Positions 17,838-26,283 of a stretch of DNA of 64,000 nt are shown one piece after another. Below the pieces are notes generated by a model. The model was not told the DNA's origin and did not search any database. It saw only the letters and a list, made by a program, of their open reading frames with translations. A program made the position numbers and the translations under genes. Position 1 is the stretch's first letter, and the number at the start of each line of letters is the position of its first letter. The stretch comes from DRPG01 sp964655065 (lineage in GTDB: Bacteria > Myxococcota_A > UBA796 > GCA-2862545): positions 1-64,000 of the forward strand of contig CAZZLC010000012.1 in NCBI GenBank assembly GCA_964655065.1, written 5' to 3'.

Positions 17838-18638
17838 GTGTCCACCCCGTCCCGTCGCCCGCCGAGCCGGCAGCAACTGCGCGGGCTCGCGATGTTCGGC
17901 GGCTTGATGATCGGTCTCGGACTGCTCTCCATGATGCGACCGGGGGGGGACTCGGTCCGGCCGCCCGAGCGCACCTGGAACCACACGCCGACTCCGTCGG
18001 AGGTGTCCCCCCCGGGCGAGCGTCCGGCGCGTCGCCAGACCGAACCGCCTGCGCGGCAGCTGCGCACCGGAGAGCGCCCCGACGACGCTCCAGCTCCCGA
18101 GCCGGTCGATCCCGACGCCCCGGTCGACGTGAGCTTCGTGGTCCGCGACGCGAAGGGGCGTCGGGTCCAGGCGTTGGTGGAGCCGCTGGACTGTCCGGGC
18201 ATCGAGTTCACGTCGCCGACCTCGTTCCGGGCCCCCCCGGGGCCGTGCGTGGTTCGCGCACTCCGACAGGACGGTCTGCTGACGGCCCGGGGCGAGCCGG
18301 TGGAGCTGCGGGTGCGACCCGGCGTCGACGCCACCCTCGACATCCCGATGGAGGCGCCCCCGGTGGGCGGCGTCGGAGTGCAGTTCCGCGGCACCTCCGA
18401 TGGGATGCGCGTCTCCGAGGTGCTTCCGGGCACGCCCGCGGAACGGGCGGGTCTCGAGGCGGGCGATCTCATCGTGGAGATCGAAGGCGAGTCGGTGGTC
18501 GGCTCGCCGATCGAGGACTTCGTCGAGCAGATGACGGGGCCCGAGGGCAGCGACGTCGAGTTCACGGTCGAGTTCACCACGGACACGGGGACCACCCGGC
18601 AGCGGGTGCTCGTCACCCGAGAGCGGATCGGGAGCTGA
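17838..18638 (+). CDS. Membrane-anchored PDZ-domain protein
   Basis: A 266-residue protein with a basic N-terminus, one transmembrane helix (about 15-38), a Pro-rich linker (to about 95), a small beta domain ('VDVSFVVRDAKGRRVQALVEPL', carboxypeptidase-regulatory-like) and a C-terminal PDZ domain (about 175-260, 'VLPGTPAERAGLEAGDLIVEIEGESV'). PDZ domains of this type bind C-termini or help type II secretion and protease adaptors. No protease domain is fused here. The GTG start has GAGAGG upstream. It follows asnB by 38 nt on the same strand; a functional link is not evident. Confidence 0.82.
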   Translation: MSTPSRRPPSRQQLRGLAMFGGLMIGLGLLSMMRPGGDSVRPPERTWNHTPTPSEVSPPGERPARRQTEPPARQLRTGERPDDAPAPEPVDPDAPVDVSFVVRDAKGRRVQALVEPLDCPGIEFTSPTSFRAPPGPCVVRALRQDGLLTARGEPVELRVRPGVDATLDIPMEAPPVGGVGVQFRGTSDGMRVSEVLPGTPAERAGLEAGDLIVEIEGESVVGSPIEDFVEQMTGPEGSDVEFTVEFTTDTGTTRQRVLVTRERIGS

Positions 18639-20159
18639 CTATCGGCGAAACCGCTCCAGGGCGGGCAGCTGGCGGGAGCGCTGCAGGGCGAGAATGCCCC
18701 GCGGACCGAGCTGGTTCTGGCGAAGATCGAGCTGGACCAGGTTTCCGAGTGACTGGGCACTCGCGAGAGCCGTCGCTCCCCGGTCCGAGATGTGGTTGTC
18801 GCGCAGGTCGAGGTGGGTGAGCGTGCCCAGGTGCGGCGACCTCGCCAGGGCGGCGGCGGCAGCGTCTCCGAGGTGGTTTCCGCGGAGGCGCAGGCTGCGA
18901 AGCCGGGAGAAGGGCATCCGGGCCAGGGCTCGGACCCCCTCGTCGCCGAGGGCGTTGTTGGCGAGGTGCAGGTCGACCACCCGAACGAACGCCGCCGACG
19001 GCCGACCGCGGAGGCCTCGGGGACCGATCCGGTTGTGATCGAGGTCCAGCGTGTGCAGGGATGTCGTGCCGCTCGCGCCGAGCAAGGCCGCCATGCCCCT
19101 CGCACCGATCTGGTCGTGGACGAGCACCAGCCGCTCGAGGTTCCCGACGTGGGGCGACCGCGCGAGGGCGATCGCGCCGTCGTCACCGAGCTCGTTGCTC
19201 GCGGCCGACAGCGTCCGCACCCCAGCGAGGGCGGGGCTGGCCGCCAGGCCGGCTGTGCCCTCGGCCTTCAGGCCCGTGGCGTCGACGCACAACTCGCGCA
19301 GGTTCACGCTGTCCAGCGCCCGCCACGCGGGGGCGCTGTGGGCACCGAGCTCGGTGAGGCGTAGATCGAGCCGGGCCAGGTCCCGGACGTGCTCCGACCG
19401 AGCCAGCGCGAGCAAGCCCGCGGGGCCGAAAGGATTGTCGGCGAGGCCGAGATCGGTGAGCCGTCCCAGTCCCGGCCGAGCGGCCAGGTCAGCGATGCCC
19501 CGGTCATCGAGTCCGTTCGCGGCGAGGTCGAGGCAGGTGAGGTCGGTGAGGGACCCCGATTCGGCCAGGGCGATGGCTCCTTCGGGACCAATGCCGTTGC
19601 CTCCGATCCGCAGGGTCTCGAGGTGCGAGAGGCGGCGCGCACCGGCGAGCGTGGCGGCTCCCTTGGCACCAACGCGGGCCTTGTAGGCGCGGGGCTGCGA
19701 GATGTCGAGCCCCGAGCGGCCGACGAGCGCGTCGCGCTCTACCAGGGCTGCGGCATCGGCGGCTCCGAGCCCGCTCACCGAGACCTCGGACCACACCACG
19801 CCCGCGGGATGGCTGGCCACGCGATCGAGGCAGTCCAGCGTGAGATCGCGCATCCAGGCCAGGGTCAGTCCGAAGATGAACCCGCGGCGGACCAGGACGT
19901 TGATCACCCACCACATGCCGTGGAGGTCGAGCTCCTCGAGGAGATCCTCCTCGGTGGGAGGGGCGAGCTCGCGGAGTCGACGCTCGAGCCCGAGTCGCTC
20001 GTGGCCGCCGAGTCCCGGCTGGGCGAGTCGGTGGAGCAGCGTCAGGTAGGCTCCGCGAGGATCCCCGCGTTCGAGGAGCCAGTCGGCGAACACGAGCCAG
20101 GCGCCCTCGTCGTCCGGCGCGCGATGGAGACGCCTGGCGATGACGTGGACGAGCTGCAA
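18639..20159 (-). CDS. Leucine-rich-repeat protein with N-terminal TIGR02996 domain
   Basis: A 506-residue protein starting at a TTG with CGGAG 6 nt upstream; the frame is open further up, but this start puts the TIGR02996 domain ('WLVFADWLLERGDPRGAYL') at the N-terminus as usual for the family. Residues about 170-500 hold roughly a dozen RNI-type leucine-rich repeats of about 24 residues ('LxxLDLRxNxIGxxGAxALAxSxxL'). Such repeats form protein-binding solenoids. Its stop abuts the stop of the convergent PDZ gene with no spare base. Role unknown; no enzymatic domain. Confidence 0.85.
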   Translation of the reverse strand: MQLVHVIARRLHRAPDDEGAWLVFADWLLERGDPRGAYLTLLHRLAQPGLGGHERLGLERRLRELAPPTEEDLLEELDLHGMWWVINVLVRRGFIFGLTLAWMRDLTLDCLDRVASHPAGVVWSEVSVSGLGAADAAALVERDALVGRSGLDISQPRAYKARVGAKGAATLAGARRLSHLETLRIGGNGIGPEGAIALAESGSLTDLTCLDLAANGLDDRGIADLAARPGLGRLTDLGLADNPFGPAGLLALARSEHVRDLARLDLRLTELGAHSAPAWRALDSVNLRELCVDATGLKAEGTAGLAASPALAGVRTLSAASNELGDDGAIALARSPHVGNLERLVLVHDQIGARGMAALLGASGTTSLHTLDLDHNRIGPRGLRGRPSAAFVRVVDLHLANNALGDEGVRALARMPFSRLRSLRLRGNHLGDAAAAALARSPHLGTLTHLDLRDNHISDRGATALASAQSLGNLVQLDLRQNQLGPRGILALQRSRQLPALERFRR

Positions 20160-20243
20160 GCGAGACTCCGTGGGGATGCGCGATCCCGTAACGAACGCGG
20201 CCCGTCGCGGAGGACTTGATACGCGGCGCCAGGAGGAGCGGCC

Positions 20244-20735
20244 ATGAAGCGAATCGTTCACCCCAGTGCGACCCGCTGCGAGATGACGTGGATCGTCATG
20301 CCGGGGGACTGCAACGCCCTCGACACCGTGTTCGGCGGTCAGGTGTGCAGCTGGGCCGACATCTGCGCCGCGGTCGCGGCCCGGCGGTTCGTGGGAGGCC
20401 AGGTGGTCACTGCCGCCATGGACCAGATCGTGTTCAAGGCGCCGATCCGACGTGGCAACGTTGCCGTGCTGCAGGCCACCGTGAACTGGGCCGGCCGAAC
20501 GTCGATGGAGGTGGGCGTGCGGGTCGAGGAGGAGTGCCCCGAGCTCTCGACGCGCAGCCACACCTCGACCGCGTACCTCACCTTCGTCGCGGTCAACGCG
20601 GACCTCGAGCCCACCGAGGTGCCACGCCTCGTGCCGCAGACCGAGCTCGAGCAGCGTCGGTACCGCGAGGCCCAGCGGCGCCGGGAGGACCGACTGGCCC
20701 ACCGGGCACGCATCGAAGAGGGGCGCCGGGCATGA
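20244..20735 (+). CDS. Acyl-CoA thioesterase, hotdog fold
   Basis: A 163-residue hotdog-fold protein of the acyl-CoA hydrolase (YciA/BFIT) type. 'GDCNALDTVFGGQVCSWAD' gives the acidic active-site residue and central helix, and 'VVTAAMDQIVFKAPIRRGNVAVL' matches the 'D-x-(V/I)-x-F-x-x-P-(I/V)-x-x-G' strand of the family. It would hydrolyse acyl-CoA to free acid and CoA. A clear AGGAGG precedes the ATG. It leads a tightly overlapping set with maf and yggS. Confidence 0.88.
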   Translation: MKRIVHPSATRCEMTWIVMPGDCNALDTVFGGQVCSWADICAAVAARRFVGGQVVTAAMDQIVFKAPIRRGNVAVLQATVNWAGRTSMEVGVRVEEECPELSTRSHTSTAYLTFVAVNADLEPTEVPRLVPQTELEQRRYREAQRRREDRLAHRARIEEGRRA

Positions 20736-21298
20736 AGCGGCTGTGGCTCGCCAGTGGCTCACCGCGGCGTCGAGAGCTGCTGCAAGCGCTCGGGTACACG
20801 TTCGAGGCCCGCCCCACGGGCATCGACGAGACGAGGGCTCCCGACGACGACCCTGTCGCCCACGCGCGGCGGCTCGCGGTGGACAAGGCGCGAGCCGCCA
20901 ATCCCGAGCCCGATCAGGTGGTGCTCGCCGCCGACACCGTGGTTCACGCCGGTGATGCCATCTTCGACAAGCCCACGTCGCGTGACGAGGCCCGCGCCCA
21001 CCTGCGGGCCCTCTCGGGGAGGTGGCACGCCGTGACCACGGGGGTCTGCGTCCGGTCGGGCGAGGGTGCCGAGGCGTTCACCGTGAGCACCCGGGTGCGG
21101 CTGCGGACGCTGCTCGAGAGCGAGATCGAGCGGTACCTCGCCACCGGGGATGCTGACGACAAGGCGGGCGCCTACGGCATCCAGAGCGGAGGCGGCGTCT
21201 TCGTGGCCGAGCTCGTGGGCTCGTGGACCAACGTGGTCGGGCTGCCGCTGGAGCCGACGATCGAGGCGCTCTCGCAGGCCGGCGTGGAGCGCGCGTGA
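20732..21298 (+). CDS. maf: Maf/YhdE-family nucleotide pyrophosphatase
   Basis: A 188-residue house-cleaning pyrophosphatase that removes diphosphate from non-canonical or pyrimidine nucleoside triphosphates. The N-terminal 'LWLASGSPRRRELL' is the Maf signature. 'LAADTVVHAG...FDKPTSRDEA' supplies the active-site Asp and the KP-x-x-xxEA motif, and 'DKAGAYGIQSGGGVFV' the C-terminal motif. The ATG overlaps the thioesterase stop (ATGA). Full length, all motifs present. Confidence 0.95.
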   Translation: MKRLWLASGSPRRRELLQALGYTFEARPTGIDETRAPDDDPVAHARRLAVDKARAANPEPDQVVLAADTVVHAGDAIFDKPTSRDEARAHLRALSGRWHAVTTGVCVRSGEGAEAFTVSTRVRLRTLLESEIERYLATGDADDKAGAYGIQSGGGVFVAELVGSWTNVVGLPLEPTIEALSQAGVERA

Positions 21299-21966
21299 GC
21301 ACCATCGCCGAGCGTCTGGCCGCGGTGGAGGCCCGCGTGTCGACGGCTTGTGAGGTCGCCGGGCGGCAGCGGGGCGAGGTCACGCTCGTGGCCGTGTCGA
21401 AGGTCCACCCTCCAGCCGCCATCGCCGAGGCGCGGGCAGCGGGGCATCTCGACTTTGGAGAGAGCTACGCCCAGGAGCTCCGCGACAAGGCGGCAGCGCT
21501 CCCGGACGACGTTCGCTGGCACTTCGTCGGGCGCCTCCAGACCAACAAGGCGAAGTACGTCGCTCCGGTCGCCGTTCGAGTCCACGCACTGACGGAACCC
21601 CGTCAGGCGGAGGCCCTGGTGAGCCGGGCCGAAGGTGCCGTGCGAGGAATGCTCGCCGTCAACGTCGGCGGCGAGGCTTCGAAGAGCGGAGTCCCCGCGG
21701 AGGACGTACTCGCGGTGGCGGCTGCGCTCCACGCCGTCGACGGCTTCGAGATCACCGGGTTGATGACCTTGCCCCCTCCCGTCGACGACCCCGAGGACGC
21801 AGCTCCCTACTTCGAGCGGCTCGCAGAGCTGGCGAGCGCGGGCCGACGGGCCGGGCTTCCCCTCACCGAGCTCTCGATGGGCATGAGCCACGACTTCGAG
21901 GTCGCGATTCGCTACGGCGCGACCCACGTGCGTGTCGGGACAGCGATCTTCGGCCCTAGAACTTGA
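21295..21966 (+). CDS. yggS: YggS-family pyridoxal 5'-phosphate homeostasis protein
   Basis: A 223-residue PLP-binding TIM-barrel protein of the YggS/PLPBP/Alr-N family. 'LVAVSKVHP' carries the PLP Lys, 'DFGESYAQEL' and 'WHFVGRLQTNKAKY' are family signatures, and 'ELSMGMSHDFEVAIRYGATHVRVGTAIFG' forms the phosphate-binding end. It buffers cytosolic PLP rather than catalysing a reaction. The GTG start overlaps the maf stop (GTGA). Its 3' end overlaps the convergent PEGA gene by 11 bp. Confidence 0.95.
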   Translation: MSTIAERLAAVEARVSTACEVAGRQRGEVTLVAVSKVHPPAAIAEARAAGHLDFGESYAQELRDKAAALPDDVRWHFVGRLQTNKAKYVAPVAVRVHALTEPRQAEALVSRAEGAVRGMLAVNVGGEASKSGVPAEDVLAVAAALHAVDGFEITGLMTLPPPVDDPEDAAPYFERLAELASAGRRAGLPLTELSMGMSHDFEVAIRYGATHVRVGTAIFGPRT

Positions 21967-23176
21967 AGTCGATGCGCTGCTCGGCATCTCCGCCGAGCTC
22001 GACCTCGCGGGTCTGGGCGGTGTCGGGCTGACCGGGCTGCATGGCACGGACGGTGTGGCGCCCGGGGTCGATCTGGAGCTCGAGGGGGGTGAGGCCGGTC
22101 GGCTCGTCGTCGATCCAGACCAATGCACGCTTGTTGCTGCGTACCCGCAAGGTCGCGACCACGGGTTCGGCCGGCCGGGGGGCTGCTTGCTCCGTTGCGT
22201 CGAGGGGGCCGCCCGACACGAGGGGTTCGGCGCGATCCGGCGGCGGGGCTCCGCGGCGGAGGGGGCTCGTGAGTGGGGCGAGCGGAGCGGGTTCCGGAGC
22301 GGTCGGCTCGGCGGAGGCGGGAGCGAGGGGACCGAGCCCCGGGTCGTCGACCGGCTCGGGGACGTCGAGCGAAGGGAATCCCAGCACCATCATCGCGGTG
22401 ACGACCAAGCCGATTCCAATCGCGAGCGCGCCAGCGACCAGCCAAGCGGACGAGGCTGGGGTGGCTGGAGCGGCGGAGGGGTCGAACCGAACGTCCGGCA
22501 GGAGAGGGGGCTCGAGGGTCGGCACGGGGGACGAGTTCGGCGGATCGGGGGCCCGCGCCGCCGTGTCGACCGCTCCCGCGAAGTCGTCCGACGAAGCCAC
22601 CACGTCGAAGCGTCGGAGGTGCTCCGGGACACGGGGCGCGGTGTAGGCCGCGTCGTAGTGCGCGCCGTGGACCGCTCGAGCGATGCTCAGGGGCGCGTCC
22701 TCGGTCGGCGGCTCGTCGTGCTCCATGCGGGCGAAGTCGTCGCGAATGCCGACCTCGTCGGTGTAGGGCGCGTCGAGCATCGGAACGTCGAGGTCCGACG
22801 TCGAGATCGGCGCGGCGGGTCCCGGTGCGGCCGGCGGCGGCTCGGGCATCGGGGTGAGGGGCGGCGCGGTCGGGAAGGCCTGGTGTGCGGGCCGTGGGGC
22901 GTCGCCCTCGCTCGGGTCGAGGGTCTCGGGGGCCGGGGGAGGCTCGGTCGTGGGCGGCTCGGGGGCCGCAGGCGGCTCGGGGGCCGGGGGAGGTTCGGCG
23001 GCCACTGAATCCGCCGGCTCTTCGGCTGGCTCGGTGGAGTCGGGAGGCTCCGAGTCGGGCGGGCGGGCCGGGTTCGCCACGCTCGGGCGGGCGCCATACC
23101 TGTCCGCCTTCGCCTCCGGGCGCTCCGGCGACGAGGGGCTTCGGGGTCGAATCAAGGTGCGGCGCTTTCGCGTCAT
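21956..23176 (-). CDS. PEGA-domain membrane protein with long Pro/Glu-rich linker
   Basis: A 406-residue protein. The basic N-terminus leads into a low-complexity Pro/Ala/Glu region (about 40-125), an acidic central part, one transmembrane helix (about 245-267, 'WLVAGALAIGIGLVVTAMMVLG'), another Pro-rich linker and a C-terminal PEGA domain (about 340-406, 'VWIDDEPTGLTPLELQIDPGRHTVRAMQPG'). PEGA domains are surface beta-sandwiches often attached to kinases in myxobacteria; here no kinase is present. It is last in a minus-strand set with the coiled-coil protein and the 163-residue protein, 11 nt downstream of the latter. Function unknown. Confidence 0.75.
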   Translation of the reverse strand: MTRKRRTLIRPRSPSSPERPEAKADRYGARPSVANPARPPDSEPPDSTEPAEEPADSVAAEPPPAPEPPAAPEPPTTEPPPAPETLDPSEGDAPRPAHQAFPTAPPLTPMPEPPPAAPGPAAPISTSDLDVPMLDAPYTDEVGIRDDFARMEHDEPPTEDAPLSIARAVHGAHYDAAYTAPRVPEHLRRFDVVASSDDFAGAVDTAARAPDPPNSSPVPTLEPPLLPDVRFDPSAAPATPASSAWLVAGALAIGIGLVVTAMMVLGFPSLDVPEPVDDPGLGPLAPASAEPTAPEPAPLAPLTSPLRRGAPPPDRAEPLVSGGPLDATEQAAPRPAEPVVATLRVRSNKRALVWIDDEPTGLTPLELQIDPGRHTVRAMQPGQPDTAQTREVELGGDAEQRIDFKF

Positions 23177-23187
23177 CGAGGGTCTTC

Positions 23188-23679
23188 CTACGTCCTGGCG
23201 AGGGCTCCCGCGAGCTCGGGAGGCGCGTCGCCGCCATCGAGGAACGCCTGTAACGGCTGGGAGGGGGACGCCGCGAGTGCGACCACCCGGCCCTCGGGCC
23301 GCCACTCGACGTGGAGGTGACCCGAATCTGCCAGTACGGTAAGCGCGCGCTCGATCCAGAGCTGCTCGTCCGCGGGTAGGCCTCGCCAGGTATTGTCGAT
23401 ACGGGTGAACCGGTCGCCTCGGAGATTGCGCTCCGCCAGCCTTCCGAGCACCGCTCGGATGCGGTCGAGGGGTCCGAGACCGGACGCGTGGTCCCAGCGG
23501 AGCTCGATCCCGCCGATCTGCGCCAATCGCTCCGGGACCCGTGGGTCGAGCGCCCACCCCGAGGGAGGCGTGACGTCGACGAGCCCGCAGAGTCGAACGA
23601 CCTCGAGCGGGGCGATGCCGAGCTCGCGGCTGACGTCGGGGAGCGAGCGAGGAAGGACGTCGGCGAGCGGATCAGCCAT
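23188..23679 (-). CDS. Conserved-looking small protein, function unknown
   Basis: A 163-residue soluble protein with no signal or membrane segment. The N-terminal half has a possible helix-turn-helix-like stretch ('LPDVSRELGIAPLEVVRLCGLVDV'). The rest mixes helices and short strands. The ATG lies 8 nt inside the end of the upstream coiled-coil gene. No family is recognised. Its tight placement between the coiled-coil and PEGA genes suggests a shared process. Confidence 0.6.
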   Translation of the reverse strand: MADPLADVLPRSLPDVSRELGIAPLEVVRLCGLVDVTPPSGWALDPRVPERLAQIGGIELRWDHASGLGPLDRIRAVLGRLAERNLRGDRFTRIDNTWRGLPADEQLWIERALTVLADSGHLHVEWRPEGRVVALAASPSQPLQAFLDGGDAPPELAGALART

Positions 23680-24586
23680 CGGCGTGCTCCTCGGGATCGG
23701 AGGGGAAGACGATCGAGGCATCGAGCTCCACCACGCGGACCGCCACCCGGCCAGCCGTGAGCTCGGGGGCTGCCGCCAGGTGTTCGCGAAGGGTCGAGAG
23801 GAGCTCCTCGACGAATCCGTCGGGAGCTGCCGTCAGGTCGACCTCGATGTCGAGCAGATCGTGGTCGAGCGCGGGCCCCGTGCGCACGTCCGCATCGCCG
23901 AAGCCCACGGCCCGTGCCGCCGCGAAGAGCGCTTGGGCCACCCGAGCCGCGAGCCACAGAGGCAGCTCGTCGCGGGCGACGACGGGGTCGTCGACCCAGG
24001 ACCGGACGGGGAGCAGCACGACCAGGAGCTCCGGGGTGCCTTCGGGCGCGTCCACACAGCACACCACGTCGACCGCGAGCTCGGGCCCGTCGAAGGTCGC
24101 CGGCTCCGTCTGCTCGTTGAGCAGCGCCCTCAGCCGGGCTTCGAGCTGGCTGTGGTGGGCGAGCGCGTCCGCGGGGGGATCGGGAGCCGCATCGAGGGCG
24201 GCCCGGCTCGTCCGCAGCTCGTCGACGAGCGAGGAGACCGCCGAGCCGGTCGGGGAGCGGAGGGCGAGCCGGTCGGGGTGGGCGTCGGCCCAGGCCTCCC
24301 CGCGCGCGTGGATGGCCTCCGCCTGCGCGAGCAGCGTCGCATAGAGCGCTTCGTGAGCGTCCTCTCGTCCGGTGCGCTCGAGCTCGCCGCTCTGGGCGGC
24401 AAGCCGAGCTCGGTAGTCGATCAGCGTCTCCCGTTGCTGGACCAGGTTCTCGATCGCCTTGCCGAGCTTGGAGATCTCCTGGTCGACGTCCACGATCTCC
24501 GAGGCCGTGCGCGTCGCGGTTCTCGACGCCTCGGCACGAGCCGCCTCGATCGCCTCGGCGACCGCAGGGGGGGCGGACGCAGCCAT
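23672..24586 (-). CDS. Coiled-coil protein, function unknown
   Basis: A 304-residue soluble protein. Residues about 10-80 form a long heptad-like helix ('EIVDVDQEISKLGKAIENLVQQRETLIDYRARLAAQSGELER'), followed by a second helical stretch and a C-terminal alpha/beta domain (about 165-300) with a Cys-Cys pair. The ATG is preferred to a GTG two codons upstream because GGAGAAG sits at good spacing. Lies between the 2OG oxygenase gene (37 nt upstream) and the 163-residue protein gene (8-nt overlap). No family recognised. Confidence 0.65.
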   Translation of the reverse strand: MAASAPPAVAEAIEAARAEASRTATRTASEIVDVDQEISKLGKAIENLVQQRETLIDYRARLAAQSGELERTGREDAHEALYATLLAQAEAIHARGEAWADAHPDRLALRSPTGSAVSSLVDELRTSRAALDAAPDPPADALAHHSQLEARLRALLNEQTEPATFDGPELAVDVVCCVDAPEGTPELLVVLLPVRSWVDDPVVARDELPLWLAARVAQALFAAARAVGFGDADVRTGPALDHDLLDIEVDLTAAPDGFVEELLSTLREHLAAAPELTAGRVAVRVVELDASIVFPSDPEEHADG

Positions 24587-24623
24587 CAGCACTTCTCCAC
24601 ACGGCGCCAGATTCCGGTGGACT

Positions 24624-25529
24624 CTATCCCCGTGGGGCGACTCCGGTCTCCCGGAGCCGCTGCAGCAGAAACGCCTCCGCGGTCGGACCCTCCGCTCCGC
24701 CGGCCACTGGACTCAGCCGCACGTCCGGTCGGGGGTGGACGAAGAACGGCATCGAGAACCGCGGGCGATCGGCTGTCGCGGACGGTGGGTTCACCACCCG
24801 GTGGGTGGTCGCCGGCAGGCGACCTTCGGTGACGAGCTGCATCATGTCGCCCGTGTCGAGCACGATGGAGCCGGGTGGGGGATGAACCGCCACCCATCCT
24901 CCCTCCCGGGTCCGGATCTCGAGTCCCGGCTCACTCGCCACCGGCAGCAGGGTCACCAGGTTGATGTCCTCGTGGGCTGCGGCGCGAACTGCGCCCTCCG
25001 GCACGTCGGGGCCGACGGGTGGGTAGTGGATCAGCCGCAGTACGTTGCTTCCTCCAGTGATCCAGCTCGCGAAGGTGTGAGGCGGGAGCCGAAGCCCCCG
25101 CGCGATGGCGTCCAGCACCACCGAGGCGAGCCGGTCGAGGGCCGAAAACAGCGTGCGAGCAGCGTCCGGAAGCTCGGGAGTCTCCGGCGGGAACTGGTTC
25201 GCGGGCAGGCGGGGGTCGTCGCGTCCGACGTGCCAGAACTCCTTGAGGTCGGCCACCCGTGCGTCCTTGGCGTGCTCGACGCCGAACCCGGTGTAGCCTC
25301 GCTGGCGGCCGTCGCCCGGGGTCTCGTGGCGCTGCTTGACCTCGATGGGTAGCGCGAAGAGCCGACGCGCGGCGACCTCGCAGCGGGCCACCACCGCGTC
25401 GGGCACGCCGTGGCCCTCGAGCCCGACGAAGCCGTAGGTGCGGAGCGCCTCGTCGAGTGCCTCGACGAACGCAGCGTCGTCGCGGGTCTCCGCGAACCGC
25501 GCCATGTCGAGCACCGGCACGGCGGGCAT
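24624..25529 (-). CDS. 2-oxoglutarate/Fe(II)-dependent dioxygenase, isopenicillin-N-synthase family
   Basis: A 301-residue double-stranded beta-helix oxygenase. The iron triad is His186-x-Asp188 ('AAHEDINLVTLL') and His243 ('ATTHRVVNP'). The co-substrate-binding R-x-S is Arg257-Phe-Ser259 ('RFSMPFF'). The N-terminal DIOX_N region ('YGFVGLEGHGVP') is present. Members oxidise small molecules using O2 and usually 2-oxoglutarate. The start overlaps the stop of the upstream HTH/SspB-like gene (TGATG), implying coupled translation. No other biosynthetic genes lie next to it, so the substrate is unknown. Confidence 0.92.
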   Translation of the reverse strand: MPAVPVLDMARFAETRDDAAFVEALDEALRTYGFVGLEGHGVPDAVVARCEVAARRLFALPIEVKQRHETPGDGRQRGYTGFGVEHAKDARVADLKEFWHVGRDDPRLPANQFPPETPELPDAARTLFSALDRLASVVLDAIARGLRLPPHTFASWITGGSNVLRLIHYPPVGPDVPEGAVRAAAHEDINLVTLLPVASEPGLEIRTREGGWVAVHPPPGSIVLDTGDMMQLVTEGRLPATTHRVVNPPSATADRPRFSMPFFVHPRPDVRLSPVAGGAEGPTAEAFLLQRLRETGVAPRG

Positions 25530-26206
25530 CAGGTGACGAGCCTCAGCTTGGGACGCCCCTTCGGATCGGAGGGGCCGTCACCCTGGTCCTCCTCGAGGTC
25601 GAAGATCACCTTGTGGATGGCCGACCAGGGAAACGTGCAATCGTACAGCTTGTCGAAGGACAGGGTCAGCGTGAGCCCGTCCTCACCGAACACGGGCTGG
25701 TTGTGGCGGTGGAACGCCGCGTCGAGTCGGATGAGCAACTCGCCCTGCTCGCGGTTCGCGTCGAGCACGTGCTCGGGGACGCCCGAGTCGTCGAGTTGGT
25801 CGACGTGCACCCAGAACAGGAACGTGACCGAGAGGTCGAACCCCATGCGGACAACCTGCTCGACGACGTTGTCGAAGGGGTCGGGCTCCGTCGGCGACGG
25901 GTCGTCGAGACTGACGAGCCGCATGCCCGGCTCCTCCTCTTCCGGGGGATCCGTGGGGCGAGCTCGAGGCCGTTCGGCCATCGCGGCCTCGACGTCGTCC
26001 GGCCAGCCGAGGTCGCTCGGCGAGACCTCGAGGGCGTGGGAAAGCTGCATCAGCTCGTCGACGAGCATGGGCTGATCCCCCGACAGGATCTTTCTCAAGC
26101 GGCCACGGGGGATCCCGGTCTTCTCCGCCAGCTCGGCCGTGTTGGTGCCTCGCGTCTGAACCAGCTGGCGCAGCCAGGTCAAGACATTGTCCGTCCGGCG
26201 GGTCAC
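25529..26206 (-). CDS. XRE-type HTH protein with SspB-like C-terminal domain
   Basis: A 225-residue protein. Residues about 8-68 are a lambda-repressor-like helix-turn-helix ('TAELAEKTGIPRGRLRKILSG'). After an acidic/Pro linker (70-112), residues about 113-205 resemble alphaproteobacterial SspB, the ClpXP adaptor: 'VPEHVL' followed by 'GELLIRLDAAF', 'DGLTLTLSF' and 'CTFPWSAIHKV', in the order of the SspB strands. The SspB resemblance is by eye only. If right, the protein joins a DNA-binding domain to a degradation-tag-binding fold. It leads a possible five-gene operon with the 2OG oxygenase. Confidence 0.78.
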   Translation of the reverse strand: MTRRTDNVLTWLRQLVQTRGTNTAELAEKTGIPRGRLRKILSGDQPMLVDELMQLSHALEVSPSDLGWPDDVEAAMAERPRARPTDPPEEEEPGMRLVSLDDPSPTEPDPFDNVVEQVVRMGFDLSVTFLFWVHVDQLDDSGVPEHVLDANREQGELLIRLDAAFHRHNQPVFGEDGLTLTLSFDKLYDCTFPWSAIHKVIFDLEEDQGDGPSDPKGRPKLRLVT

Positions 26207-26283
26207 GGGCAGCTCCCTGAACGTGGCGACGTAACGTGTAGTGGAGCATCGGCCGACCGCTTCGTCGCCTGTGGAGGAGCCTG

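Noticed and set aside
21912..24602. 896-codon minus-strand frame over the PEGA/coiled-coil region
   Set aside because: Different frame from the three overlapping genes that have ribosome-binding sites and fold-like composition; Arg/Pro-rich shadow.
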